Source of the DNA: Marivirga arenosa
GTDB taxonomy: Bacteria; Bacteroidota; Bacteroidia; Cytophagales; Cyclobacteriaceae
Direction: 5' to 3'
Assembly (NCBI RefSeq): GCF_030503875.2
Contig: NZ_CP129968.2
Location: forward strand, 310,001-374,000
DNA: 64,000 nucleotides
The notes beneath the pieces are model-generated. The model searched no databases and was not told the origin of the DNA. It saw nothing but the letters and a program-made list of their open reading frames with translations. Of the stretch, positions 8,411 through 17,430 are shown piece after piece. Position numbers and translations under genes: made by a program. How positions within the stretch are numbered: position 1 is the first letter of the stretch; each line of letters begins with the position of its first letter.

Positions 8411-9847
8411 TTAATAATCCTTAATGAGTATTTTATCAATCTCTTTTGATATATCTTCACTTGGTCGGGCACACTTATTTTGAAATACTTTTCCATTTTC
8501 ATCAACCAATACACTGTGAGGAATTCCTCTAATTCCAAAATCCTTTTCAATTTTTGAAGTCCAACTATTTTCAGCAAAGAGATTAATTGACTTTAATTGG
8601 TATTTCTGAATATATTTTTTCCACGTTTTCTTATCTGAATACATGCATATATTAACTACACTTAGCTCTTGATCGTCATATCGCTCAACTAATTTATTTT
8701 CATAGGGAAATTCCTTAATACAAGGCTTACACCATGTTGCCCAGAAATTTATCAATAGAATTCTACCTTTAAAATCATTGGATTTAATTCTATTTCCATC
8801 ACTGTCGGTTAATAAAAAGAAAGGTAGCTGTGATCCTTTTGGCAAAATGGGATTGGCTTCATATTTCTGTAAGACTAATTTTTTTAATTCCTCACCTTCA
8901 ATATTTTCAATCCATTTAGTATTAAAAATATACCTTCTTCTTTCAATAATATTTAACAAAGTAAATGTCAAGTAGGTATCCTTAACCTCAGCTGTTAATA
9001 GCTGATTAATTACATCTATTGAATGTTCATAAAATACTATCCATTCTTCAATGTTTGAAGGCATTTTATTTTCATACATTGGGTCTGATTTATAGCCTAT
9101 GAAATCGCTTAAAAAATTCATATACCTTTTATTTCCCAACATATCCGAATCATTAATTGACAAATCATTAATGGTTAATTCTAAAAATTGAGACCCTAAA
9201 GAATCCGATTTATTGAGCATTCTTTTTCTATACATTAAACTGTTTAATTTCCAATAGGCATTGAGATAGTTTAGCCTTTTCCTTTCGAATGAAAAATACC
9301 AATTGGGTAATTCCATTTTATTGTCGGTCAAGAACTTTTGTTGAAGTTTTGTGATTGAATCATTTGCGGTTATAATTTCTTCAAATTCATCAGCATTATG
9401 TGTAAAACGAACGCGGGGCATCCAATCCGATTCTGTTGATTGAAAATAATTTCCCTTTTTTAACAAAAACTCGTTAACATCTTTTTCTGAGCCGCTAAAA
9501 TCGATATTATCTTCTGACTGATATATTATTTGAACGATGGAGCCAGGTTTAGAAAATATTTTAAATGCTTTATTATTAATTTTTAGATTGAAATAATCCT
9601 TGGCTTGCGATATTAGTGAAGTATAAAACGAATTATTTTTTAATATAAATGTATCAATTTTTTGAACTTTCCATGGTATGGTATACCAGTTTTCAATGTT
9701 GATAAAAGCAGTATCAGTGGAAGTATTTTCAATTAAAAAACTGCTTTTTCCATTTAAGTCAAAATCCTCTTGTAAAGCTTTGGAAGTAAATGAGCTTACA
9801 AATAGTAAATAACTGACAATTAATGTTTTAATAATGGCTTTATACAT
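8411..9847 (-). CDS. Exported TlpA/ResA-like thiol-disulfide protein with large N-terminal domain
   Basis: A 478-aa periplasm-directed protein. After a signal peptide (about 1-24) comes a domain of some 300 residues of the kind seen in Bacteroidota TlpA-like proteins, which often resembles DUF4369-type sequences. The C-terminal thioredoxin fold (about 340-478) carries the redox motif WCKPC at residues 372-376 in the context NFWATWCKPCIKEFP, and the cis-Pro loop GIRGIPHSVL near 440. It probably reduces or isomerises disulfides on envelope proteins; its partner is unknown. It runs in the same direction as the rhodopsin gene but is separated by 292 bp, so a shared transcript is not evident. Confidence 0.85.
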   Translation of the reverse strand: MYKAIIKTLIVSYLLFVSSFTSKALQEDFDLNGKSSFLIENTSTDTAFINIENWYTIPWKVQKIDTFILKNNSFYTSLISQAKDYFNLKINNKAFKIFSKPGSIVQIIYQSEDNIDFSGSEKDVNEFLLKKGNYFQSTESDWMPRVRFTHNADEFEEIITANDSITKLQQKFLTDNKMELPNWYFSFERKRLNYLNAYWKLNSLMYRKRMLNKSDSLGSQFLELTINDLSINDSDMLGNKRYMNFLSDFIGYKSDPMYENKMPSNIEEWIVFYEHSIDVINQLLTAEVKDTYLTFTLLNIIERRRYIFNTKWIENIEGEELKKLVLQKYEANPILPKGSQLPFFLLTDSDGNRIKSNDFKGRILLINFWATWCKPCIKEFPYENKLVERYDDQELSVVNICMYSDKKTWKKYIQKYQLKSINLFAENSWTSKIEKDFGIRGIPHSVLVDENGKVFQNKCARPSEDISKEIDKILIKDY

Positions 9848-9917
9848 AGTAAATTTATTATAAAGCTCAGTATAACTAATTTATTAGTTGATTAAAATTA
9901 GAATTAAATTTTTCTAG

Positions 9918-9945
9918 AAAAAAAGCACGCTGAATCAGCGTGCTT
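9918..9945 (-). terminator. Intrinsic terminator below the MotA/ExbB-like gene
   Basis: A GC-rich palindrome (9923-9945, arms AGCACGCT / AGCGTGCT around a short loop) followed on the minus strand by seven T residues (9924-9918). It lies 64 bases after the stop codon at 10009. Confidence 0.85.
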
Positions 9946-10008
9946 AGTTGTTCAAAAAATTCCACAATAATTCATGAGACACTTATTGTGTTTTCTTAAT
10001 TTGAACGG

Positions 10009-10353
10009 CTATTTATTAATTAAACTAAATCCGATTTTTAAACCTTTTCCAACTAAAAAAATGAAAAAACCATATAAGGTAGGATAAGAAGAAACTTTCA
10101 AACCCCCAGCTAATAATGCTTGGGAAACTTCTCCAACTTGTTCTATAGCTTCAAAAGCACCAAACAAGCCTACCAACTGACCTAAGATTCCGAAAACCAA
10201 TGCAAATAGTGCGATCTCCTGAGATATTTTAAGCCATCTCTCTGACTTATTTTTAAATGCTATAACTGAGGTGATAATTACTGCCACTAGTAAAAGAAAC
10301 AGTATTCCCATAAATAATATACCTCCTGTAAAATGTAATTCAATAATGCTCAT
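10009..10353 (-). CDS. Small MotA/TolQ/ExbB-like membrane protein
   Basis: A 114-aa protein with three hydrophobic segments (about 10-33, 47-67 and 90-110). The central block GILGQLVGLFGAFEAIEQVGE and the following LLAGGLKVSSYPTLYG resemble the conserved core of MotA/TolQ/ExbB proton channels, where the motif reads GLLGTVxGM...LAxGIxxALxTTxxGL. Normal ExbB/TolQ proteins are 200 aa or more, so this is a reduced form. No ExbD/TolR partner, which supplies the essential Asp, lies next to it. It diverges from the LytS/LytTR pair across a 198-bp gap, so it may be a target of that system. The family relationship is inferred from motif resemblance only. Confidence 0.6.
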   Translation of the reverse strand: MSIIELHFTGGILFMGILFLLLVAVIITSVIAFKNKSERWLKISQEIALFALVFGILGQLVGLFGAFEAIEQVGEVSQALLAGGLKVSSYPTLYGFFIFLVGKGLKIGFSLINK

Positions 10354-10551
10354 AATTCTTTTTTGGTTAAGTGAAATGCAAGTGTAATAAGTAATCCTTT
10401 AAGTTTTTTTATTAGTCGATCATCAACCAATTTAAAATGGTGGATAACGTATTTATATTAATCAAGCATCAAAATTGCTTTCTGCCTACTGAAAACGGTT
10501 ATCGGTCGATTATAAAGTATTCTTATTATTTCTTGTATAAATTTACACTTC
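10354..10551. promoter_or_regulatory. Divergent intergenic region, possible LytTR operator
   Basis: A 198-bp gap between the MotA/ExbB-like gene (minus) and the LytS-type kinase (plus). It holds two related sequences in inverse orientation: TAGTCGATCATCAACC (about 10413-10428) and a partner around GGTTATCGGTCGATTATA (about 10498-10515), which share TCGA and AACC blocks. LytTR regulators bind paired short elements, so this imperfect inverted repeat is a candidate operator. Weak evidence, by eye only. Confidence 0.3.
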
Positions 10552-11556
10552 ATGTTTAAATTATTATACCATATCCTATTTTGGGGCCTATCCTTTTTGC
10601 TTTGTTCATTCTTGATGAGCTATAACAATAATTGGAATGAGGCATTTTTACTTTCTTCTATTTACATGCCGATAACCATTGGATTAGCATATACTATTTC
10701 TTACTACCTTATTCCACAGTTTTTACTAAAGGGTAAAAAATTTAGGTTTGCGCTTTACTCAATATATACTTTCATAATTGCAGAATTTATAACTCTAACA
10801 CTTAATACCATCATTTTCATTTTTATTGCCAATTATCAATATGACTTGATGCCTCCTGCCACTCAGGATTTTGCCATATTAAATACTGTTTTATTTCTTA
10901 TTGTCATGCTTTTTTTAGCCATTACTAGTATCGATAAATGGCGAGCAACTGATACAGAAAAGAATGAAGCATTGAAAAACATGGCTGAGGCAGAATTGAA
11001 ATTTTTAAAAAGCCAACTGAATCCACATTTCTTATTCAATACCATGAATAACTTATATGCTTTAAGCCTTAAAAAATCAGATAAAGCACCAGAACTTATA
11101 TTAAGGCTAAGTGCATTACTGGAATATATATTAGAGAATAGTAAAAAGAACTTAGTTAGATTATCAGATGAGGTTAAGGTTTTGGAAGACTATATCTATA
11201 TAGAGAGTTTTAGGTTTGGAGACCGATTAAAAATACATCAAGAATTGAATGTTGGAAATCAAAATGAGATTCAAATTCCACCACTTCTACTTATCACCTT
11301 GATGGAAAACTGTTTTAAACACGGTGGGAAAAATAATTCTGATGAATTAATTATTAATTACATGATTGAAGTGATTGAGTCTAAGATTAAAATTTCTTTT
11401 TCTAATAATTTCGTCAGTTCAGAATCAAATTCTCAAGCAATTGGACTAAAAAATATTAAAAGTCAATTGGCTTATTTATACAAAAGTCATTACAAAATGA
11501 ACCATATGATAACTGGTAAAATTTTTAAGATCGAAATAGAACTGCCATGTCAATGA
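10552..11556 (+). CDS. LytS-type sensor histidine kinase
   Basis: A 334-aa membrane kinase of the His_kinase (PF06580) class. Four transmembrane helices fill residues 4-125, followed by a short linker and the phosphoacceptor motif NPHFLFNTMNNL with H159. A HATPase region follows, with an N-box-like ENCFKHG and a short G-box around IGLKNIKSQL. The sensor part has no recognisable ligand domain. It overlaps the LytTR regulator gene by ten bases, so the two are translationally coupled and form a two-component pair. The nearest divergent gene, a MotA/ExbB-like protein, is a natural candidate target. Confidence 0.92.
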   Translation: MFKLLYHILFWGLSFLLCSFLMSYNNNWNEAFLLSSIYMPITIGLAYTISYYLIPQFLLKGKKFRFALYSIYTFIIAEFITLTLNTIIFIFIANYQYDLMPPATQDFAILNTVLFLIVMLFLAITSIDKWRATDTEKNEALKNMAEAELKFLKSQLNPHFLFNTMNNLYALSLKKSDKAPELILRLSALLEYILENSKKNLVRLSDEVKVLEDYIYIESFRFGDRLKIHQELNVGNQNEIQIPPLLLITLMENCFKHGGKNNSDELIINYMIEVIESKIKISFSNNFVSSESNSQAIGLKNIKSQLAYLYKSHYKMNHMITGKIFKIEIELPCQ

Positions 11557-12227
11557 AAAAGTGGAAATGTGTAATAGCAGATGACGAGCCTTTAGCTCGT
11601 GAATTAATTAGCGATTATACTGATAAAGTCCCTTTCCTTGAACTTAAGGGAGTTTTTAAAGATGCTTGGGAAGTACGAGAGTTTCTAAAAAGTAATAAAG
11701 TAGATTTACTATTTTTGGATATAGAAATGCCTGGTTTAGATGGTCTTACATTTATAAAAAGTAATCCAACTAGACCGAAAGTCATTTTCATAACAGCCCA
11801 TAGAAAATACGCAGTTGATGCATTTGAAGTAAAAGCTATTGATTACTTATTAAAGCCCATATCCTTCGAAAGATTTCTAAAAGCTGTAAATGAATTAGAT
11901 AATGAAGCAGAAATAAAGCAGACAAAAGATCATATATTCATAACCCATGAAAGACAGCAAGTAAAACTCATGCTTTCTGATATAAAATATATAGAAGCAA
12001 GAGGAGACTATTTAAAGTTCTATCTGGAAAGTCTAAAGCCTATTTTAACAAAAATGACTTTAAAAACATTGATAGAGGAATTACCCGAATCATTTATTCA
12101 AATTCACCGCTCTTTTGTAATTAATCAGGATAAAATAATGGCCTACCAAAAAGAGAAGGTTAAAGTTGGTGAAGATTGGCTGACTATTTCAAGATCTTTC
12201 AAAAAGGATTTGAATTTGGGTGATTAG
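11547..12227 (+). CDS. LytTR-family response regulator
   Basis: A 226-aa regulator: receiver domain (residues 6-115) with acidic pocket D12/D13, phosphoacceptor D58 in LLFLDIEMPG, and K103 in LLKPISF; then a LytTR DNA-binding domain (about 128-224) with the typical blocks IKYIEARGDYLKFY and FIQIHRSFVIN. It is paired with the LytS-type kinase whose stop codon it overlaps. A second ATG six bases in (11553) is also possible. It should bind short direct repeats upstream of its target genes; the gap at 10354-10551 is the first place to look. Confidence 0.93.
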   Translation: MSMKKWKCVIADDEPLARELISDYTDKVPFLELKGVFKDAWEVREFLKSNKVDLLFLDIEMPGLDGLTFIKSNPTRPKVIFITAHRKYAVDAFEVKAIDYLLKPISFERFLKAVNELDNEAEIKQTKDHIFITHERQQVKLMLSDIKYIEARGDYLKFYLESLKPILTKMTLKTLIEELPESFIQIHRSFVINQDKIMAYQKEKVKVGEDWLTISRSFKKDLNLGD

Positions 12228-12298
12228 TAAATTCCATTTTATACAAGCAACTTCTGGAAGAAATAGCGGGTCTATTAATTGAGCTAAAATTGTTTAAA

Positions 12299-12748
12299 AT
12301 GAAAAAAGCTATCCCATTTTCGTTGTTCTTACTTTTATTTATTGCTTGTGAAAAGGAATTTGAACCCCCATTCGATAATCAAAAATTTTATGATTATCAT
12401 GAAACGCAAAACTGGAATTCTGAGGACTTCAAAAGCGAGCTTATAGGGGAATGGCAATTGATATATCAATATTGCTGTTCGGAAGCAACTTCTGCAGCTT
12501 GGGCTGATGTTCGAGAAGAGGAGTATGTTCTAAATATTGGTGTAGATTCTATTCAGGTATATCGAAAAGGAGAGTTAGCAAGCACTACTTTCTGGGAACT
12601 GGAAACGCGAGGTGAAACCGCATTTTATCTTAATTCAGAAGTAGGAATTGAAAACACTTTCGGTACAATATATCTCAATAAAGAATATTTGCTCTTTAAT
12701 GGTTCTCCATCTGATGGGTCTGATTCATATTATGAAAGAATTAAGTAA
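12299..12748 (+). CDS. Small lipoprotein of unknown function
   Basis: A 149-aa protein. The ATG at 12299 is chosen over an in-frame TTG nine bases upstream because it gives a standard type II signal peptide, MKKAIPFSLFLLLFIAC, with the lipidated Cys at residue 17. The mature part contains an ELIGEWQLIYQYC block, reminiscent of small lipocalin-like envelope proteins that open with a Gly-x-Trp motif, and ends in a beta-rich region (FGTIYLNKEYLLFNG). It follows the LytTR gene by 71 bases on the same strand, so co-transcription is possible. No known family is recognised. Confidence 0.7.
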   Translation: MKKAIPFSLFLLLFIACEKEFEPPFDNQKFYDYHETQNWNSEDFKSELIGEWQLIYQYCCSEATSAAWADVREEEYVLNIGVDSIQVYRKGELASTTFWELETRGETAFYLNSEVGIENTFGTIYLNKEYLLFNGSPSDGSDSYYERIK

Positions 12749-12788
12749 CCATTTTGTGATATTGAAGTTGATGTAGAAAATTCAACTT

Positions 12789-13598
12789 ATGAAAACTATT
12801 GCAATAACAGGTGCTACTTCCGGGATTGGCCTTGCTACTTCTGAAGCATTACTTGAAAAAGGAAATAAACTATTCTTTCTAGTGAGGAATGTAGATAAAG
12901 CTAAAAATATTATTTCTGATTGGAAGCAAAAAGAAAACGTTAGCATCATTGAATGTGATTTGGCTGATCTAAAGTCCGTAAAGAAAGCATCACAAACATT
13001 ATTAGAAAAAACTGATCATTTAGACGTATTAATTAATAATGCTGGTGGTACCTTTCAAGAAAGAAAAGAGAGCAAAGATGGATTTGAACTACATTTGGCA
13101 GTAAATCATTTGGGTCACTTCCTTTTAACTAAGCAGATATTTACTCTACTTGAGAAAAGTAATACTAAGGTGATCAACGTGAGCTCAGAAGCTCATCGTG
13201 CGGCTAAACCTGACTGGTCAGATCTTAATTTAAAAAACAAATATTCAGCCATATTGGGTTATGCAAATGCAAAACTCTACAATATCCTATTCACAAAATC
13301 ATTAGTTGATAAAGGAATAAGCTCCTATGCTTTGCATCCTGGCGTAATTAATTCAGGTTTTGGTGATTCTTTGCCAAGTGTACTTAAAATCATGTGGAAT
13401 TTAGGAAAGCCTTTTATGAAGACAACACGTGAAGGAGCCTCCACCTCTATTTACTTAGCCACTAATGAATTGTCGGCTGATAAAAACGGTGAATATTTTA
13501 AAGATAAAAAGGTGAAAAAAGCGACTTCATTAGCAAATAGTTCTGCGGCTAGAGAACGTTTGTGGGAAGAAAGCGAAAAAATGATTGCCAGCCTTTAA
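12789..13598 (+). CDS. Short-chain dehydrogenase, retinol-dehydrogenase-like subgroup
   Basis: A 269-aa NAD(P)-dependent SDR. The cofactor motif TGATSGIG is at 7-14, NNAG at 83-86, the catalytic Ser at about 132, and Y158/K162 form the YxxxK active site. The sequence style (LVRNVDKA, NHLGHFLLT, SSEAHRAAKPDW, LHPGV) is that of the RDH11-14/WWOX-like group, often annotated as retinol dehydrogenases in bacteria without proof of substrate. A retinal cassette is about 4.7 kb away, but nothing links the two beyond distance. It lies 40 bases after the lipoprotein gene on the same strand. Confidence 0.88.
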   Translation: MKTIAITGATSGIGLATSEALLEKGNKLFFLVRNVDKAKNIISDWKQKENVSIIECDLADLKSVKKASQTLLEKTDHLDVLINNAGGTFQERKESKDGFELHLAVNHLGHFLLTKQIFTLLEKSNTKVINVSSEAHRAAKPDWSDLNLKNKYSAILGYANAKLYNILFTKSLVDKGISSYALHPGVINSGFGDSLPSVLKIMWNLGKPFMKTTREGASTSIYLATNELSADKNGEYFKDKKVKKATSLANSSAARERLWEESEKMIASL

Positions 13599-13668
13599 AA
13601 TATCCTGATGCAGACGGGCTAAAACTAAAAGGAAATAATTAACTTAAAATTTACTTATTTCAATCAGT

Positions 13669-14847
13669 ATGAGGCCTCCATTTTATGTCTTACCTATAAT
13701 TGTTTTTTCACAGTTCTGCTGTACTTCTTTATGGTTTGCAGGAAATGCCATAATGCCCGAATTAATAGCCGATTTCAGCTTACCTATTACCGCACTAGGA
13801 AGCCTAACCTCAGCTGTGCAGTTTGGCTTTATTTTGGGCACACTGGTTTTCGCTATCTTTTCTATTTCCGACAGCTTTTCCCCCACCAAAGTGTTTTTCG
13901 TTTGCGCTGTTTTAGGAGCCCTTTTTAATTTAGGTGTGATTTGGGATAATAATAATTTCAATTCACTATTACTTTTTCGTTTTTTAACTGGCTTTTTCCT
14001 CGCAGGTATTTATCCGGTAGGAATGAAAATTGCATCAGATTATTTTGAAAAAGGATTAGGAAAATCTTTAGGGTTTTTAGTTGGGGCTTTAGTATTAGGA
14101 ACCGCTTTTCCTCATCTATTAAATTTATTCACACAAGATATTCAATGGGAATTCGTCCTATATTTCACTTCATCATTAGCTTTCGTTGGAGGGTTGCTCA
14201 TGTTCTTTTTAGCCGATGGCCCCAACCGCAAAAAGGTTCAAAAACCTGATTTCACAGCCTTTTTTCAAGTGTTTAAAAAGAAAGAATTTAGGGCTTCTGC
14301 CTTCGGTTATTTTGGGCACATGTGGGAACTATATGCCTTCTGGGCTTTTATCCCTATATTTCTTGGCGTCTATCAAGGTTTCCATAAAACCGTAGAATTC
14401 AACATTTCTTTAATGTCATTTATAATTATTGGTGTTGGAGGTATAGCATGTATATCCGGTGGATATATTTCAGAAAGCTTGGGAACTAAAAAAACAGCTG
14501 CATGGTCTCTATCCTTATCTGGCCTATGTTGTCTAATTTCGCCAATAGCAGTTATGTATTTCAATCCCGCACTTTTCATTGGGTTTTTAATTTTCTGGGG
14601 AATGGTAGTAATAGCTGACTCTCCTCTTTTTTCAACCTTAGTCGCTACTCATGCACCTGCTGAAAATAAAGGTACTGCATTAACCATTGTAAATTCAATC
14701 GGATTTGCCATTACTATCATAAGCATTCAATTATTAAATATTCTAAGAATAGAGCTGAGGCCAGAATACTTGTTTAGTATTTTAGCTATAGGGCCAGTTT
14801 CAGGTTTGTATTTTCTAAATTCTAAAAACCCATTGAAGGCTAGATGA
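13669..14847 (+). CDS. Major facilitator superfamily transporter
   Basis: A 392-aa permease with about twelve hydrophobic segments. N-terminal blocks LWFAGNAIMPEL and LTSAVQFGFILGTLVFA and the motif LLFRFLTGFFLAGIYPVGMKIASDYF (about 103-128) are typical of MFS carriers annotated as nitrate/nitrite or cyanate-like, but the substrate is not readable. It lies 70 bases after the SDR gene on the same strand, without a visible terminator between, so the two may be co-expressed. Confidence 0.85.
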   Translation: MRPPFYVLPIIVFSQFCCTSLWFAGNAIMPELIADFSLPITALGSLTSAVQFGFILGTLVFAIFSISDSFSPTKVFFVCAVLGALFNLGVIWDNNNFNSLLLFRFLTGFFLAGIYPVGMKIASDYFEKGLGKSLGFLVGALVLGTAFPHLLNLFTQDIQWEFVLYFTSSLAFVGGLLMFFLADGPNRKKVQKPDFTAFFQVFKKKEFRASAFGYFGHMWELYAFWAFIPIFLGVYQGFHKTVEFNISLMSFIIIGVGGIACISGGYISESLGTKKTAAWSLSLSGLCCLISPIAVMYFNPALFIGFLIFWGMVVIADSPLFSTLVATHAPAENKGTALTIVNSIGFAITIISIQLLNILRIELRPEYLFSILAIGPVSGLYFLNSKNPLKAR

Positions 14848-14925
14848 ATTTATTAAATAGATTTTAAACGCTAACCAACCATTTTGCTTACTAAGAGTAT
14901 ACTTAATAATATATAAACTTCAATA

Positions 14926-15660
14926 ATGGATATCAATTTAGCAGTACTAATAGATGGGGATAACATTCCTTCGGCCAATGTGAAAGAAATGATGGAGGAA
15001 ATTGCTAAATACGGTAATCCTACCATTAAAAGAATTTATGGGGATTGGACTAAGCCTAATTTAAGTAAGTGGAAAAACTTACTGTTGGAAAATGCCATCA
15101 CACCCATACAGCAATATGGCTACACCACTGGGAAAAATGCTACTGATTCGGCCATGATCATAGATGCAATGGATATCTTATATTCCGAAAAAGTAGATGG
15201 CTTTTGCTTGGTTTCCAGTGATAGTGATTTTACCCGATTGGCTACCAGGCTCCGAGAGGCAGGCATGAAAGTTTATGGAATTGGAGAAAAGAAAACCCCT
15301 AATCCATTTATAGTAGCTTGTGATAAGTTTATTTATATAGAAATATTAAATACCCAACCTGAAGAAAAAGAAGCTAGTTCTGATAAATCAAAACCTAATG
15401 TTGATAAAATTACTCAAAAAGACATTAAACTGATATCAAGTACCATTTCCGATTTAGCTGATGATGACGGATGGGCATTCTTGGGTGATGTCGGTAACTT
15501 ATTGCAGAAGAAACAACCTAATTTTGATTCGAGAAACTATGGTTATCCTAAACTTACCCCTCTTATCAAATCCATTAAAAATTTTGAGATCGAGGAGCGC
15601 ATAGGAAATAAAAATAATCTGAAACTAGTTTATGTTCGACTTAAAAAAAAGCAGAAATAG
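14926..15660 (+). CDS. NYN-domain (LabA-like) nuclease candidate with LOTUS/OST-HTH domain
   Basis: A 244-aa protein. The N-terminal NYN/PIN-like domain (about 3-145) has the acidic residues expected of a metal-dependent RNase: D10 and D12 in VLIDGDN, D74 and D80 in TDSAMIIDAMD, D99 and D101 in SSDSDFTRL. The C-terminal part (about 165-240), with DDDGWAFLGDVGNLLQKK and SRNYGYPKLTPLIKSI, matches the OST-HTH/LOTUS fold that binds RNA in germ-plasm proteins and in bacterial NYN proteins. The pairing predicts an RNA-directed nuclease. Its 79-bp upstream gap and the convergent gene 5 bp below show it is probably a single transcription unit. Confidence 0.88.
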   Translation: MDINLAVLIDGDNIPSANVKEMMEEIAKYGNPTIKRIYGDWTKPNLSKWKNLLLENAITPIQQYGYTTGKNATDSAMIIDAMDILYSEKVDGFCLVSSDSDFTRLATRLREAGMKVYGIGEKKTPNPFIVACDKFIYIEILNTQPEEKEASSDKSKPNVDKITQKDIKLISSTISDLADDDGWAFLGDVGNLLQKKQPNFDSRNYGYPKLTPLIKSIKNFEIEERIGNKNNLKLVYVRLKKKQK

Positions 15661-15664
15661 CTCT

Positions 15665-16357
15665 TTAGTTAATCTCCTTTAATTTCTCTTTATATACTTC
15701 CACCACAGATTTAACTTTTTCAATTTCAGAATATAATGAATCTATGGAGTTTTTAAGATTTTCTAAAGTTTGAACATACTGTGTAGAGTCATTTCTCAAT
15801 TCTTTTAGCTCTTGTTCGTATTCTAAAATCTTTTCATTTGTGCGCTCATAATTTTTTTGATTTTTACGTTCATCCCTTTTAAGATCCTCAAATTCTTTAC
15901 TTAGATAAGTTGCCGCTTGTTCCGACTCATCTATTTTCTTTTGAGCTAAATCCGTCCTCATTTTTAGGTTGAAATTATATACAAACTCCTCAACTGCTTT
16001 TTGTAGCTCTGGGTAGATCTCTTTTGGAATGCCTTGTGGGTCAATCCCCATCCACAACACACTTTTTTCGGTATTTCCTGTAATTTGACTAAAAATCAAG
16101 ACCTCCTCCACATAAATATCTGTTCGGAATGTAGTTTGATAGGTCTTATGGTTTTGAGTATCTTCACTTCTACCAAAATCCTTGGCGTATTCTTTCCAGC
16201 TATTCTGAGCTTTTTCCTTAGAAAAAGGTAAATCAACTTCATATCCTTCAACATCTACACCTAACAAATTATGAGCACTGCCGACCGTTTGATATTGTGC
16301 AAATAAGGGACTGATGCTGAAAAGCAAAATGAACGGTAATAAGATTCCTTTTAACAT
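15665..16357 (-). CDS. Exported coiled-coil protein of unknown function
   Basis: The ATG at 16357 is preferred to one 14 codons upstream, because it gives a clean signal peptide MLKGILLPFILLFSISPLFAQ. The mature protein has about 209 residues. Residues 25-130 look globular (SAHNLLGVDVEGYEV ... SVLWMGIDPQG) and the rest is a long charged coiled coil (about 130-230). No family is recognised. It converges on the NYN gene with only four bases between the two stop codons. Confidence 0.7.
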   Translation of the reverse strand: MLKGILLPFILLFSISPLFAQYQTVGSAHNLLGVDVEGYEVDLPFSKEKAQNSWKEYAKDFGRSEDTQNHKTYQTTFRTDIYVEEVLIFSQITGNTEKSVLWMGIDPQGIPKEIYPELQKAVEEFVYNFNLKMRTDLAQKKIDESEQAATYLSKEFEDLKRDERKNQKNYERTNEKILEYEQELKELRNDSTQYVQTLENLKNSIDSLYSEIEKVKSVVEVYKEKLKEIN

Positions 16358-16508
16358 ATCAATAAGATTCTTTTTGATTGCAAACGTAAATATAAACATA
16401 ATGGTGTAGCTATTTATGTTATTCCATAACCAATAATCAGGCCTAATATTATTTTACTGAGCCGATTCCCAACTAATTTGCTTAGCAGTAGTTAAAAAGA
16501 TAGAACTT

Positions 16509-17426
16509 ATGAATATGAAAAATATATTAATAACCGGTGGCTCTGGACTTGTAGGAACTGAACTTTCTGCTCTATTAAAATCTAAGGGATATGAAGTTGC
16601 CCATTTAACAAGGAGCATAAAGAAAAACTATCCTTATCAACAGTTTGAATGGAATATAGGAAAGCAGCAAATTGATGAAAAGGCTTTCGAGTTTGCCGAT
16701 GTGATTATCCATTTAGCTGGTGCTGGAGTAGCTGACAAACGTTGGACAGAGGAGCGTAAAAAAGTAATTATTGAAAGCAGAACGAAATCTGCTCAACTTC
16801 TATTCGATAAAATTCAAGCTAATCCTGAATATGCACCTAAACATTTGATAAGCGCAAGTGCTATTGGCTATTATGGTATGAACACTGGTGATAAATGGGT
16901 AGATGAAGACTCTGAAGTTGGCAATGATTTCTTAGCTGATGTAACCAAAAAATGGGAAGCTTCTGTAGATCAATTTGAAGCATTGAATATTCCAGTTGCT
17001 AAAATCAGAATAGGAATTGTCTTAACAGATAAAGGCGGAGCATTACCACAATTAGCTCAGCCCATCAAATTATTTGCCGGTGCACCCTTAGGTTCAGGAA
17101 AGCAATGGATGAGCTGGATCCACATCGATGACTTAACAAGGCTATTTTTACACAGTTTAAAAAATAAATTAACTGGAGTATATAATGGCGTTGGAGAAAA
17201 TCCAAATACGAATAAAGAAGTAACACGGGCAGTTGCAAAAGTTTTAAATAAACCTTTGGTTCTGCCAAATGTGCCTGCTTTTGCGATGAAATTATTATTA
17301 GGCGAAATGGCTCAAATGGTTTTGGGAGGTAATAAGGTAAGTGCGAAAAAAACGCTTCAGTCAGGATTTGAATTTAAGTTTGAAAAGTTGGATGAGGCAT
17401 TAGAGGATATTTATAAGGCCTCCTAG
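16509..17426 (+). CDS. TIGR01777-family NAD(P)-dependent epimerase-like protein (YfcH/SDR39U1)
   Basis: A 305-aa extended SDR. The nucleotide-binding motif ITGGSGLVG is at residues 8-16. Family landmarks include HLAGAGVADKRW, SASAIGYYG, WEASVDQFEAL, RIGIVL and QWMSWIHIDDL, which together define the YfcH/TIGR01777 group. The natural reaction is unknown; this family is found near cell-division or colour-related genes in some bacteria, but not here. The stop codon abuts a long palindromic repeat at 17431-17585. Confidence 0.88.
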   Translation: MNMKNILITGGSGLVGTELSALLKSKGYEVAHLTRSIKKNYPYQQFEWNIGKQQIDEKAFEFADVIIHLAGAGVADKRWTEERKKVIIESRTKSAQLLFDKIQANPEYAPKHLISASAIGYYGMNTGDKWVDEDSEVGNDFLADVTKKWEASVDQFEALNIPVAKIRIGIVLTDKGGALPQLAQPIKLFAGAPLGSGKQWMSWIHIDDLTRLFLHSLKNKLTGVYNGVGENPNTNKEVTRAVAKVLNKPLVLPNVPAFAMKLLLGEMAQMVLGGNKVSAKKTLQSGFEFKFEKLDEALEDIYKAS

Positions 17427-17430
17427 CCGC

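Noticed and set aside
12789-13598. The retinol-dehydrogenase-like SDR as part of the retinal pathway
   Set aside because: It is on the opposite strand, 4.7 kb from blh, next to unrelated genes, and this SDR subgroup is commonly misnamed by homology. Blh alone suffices to make retinal.
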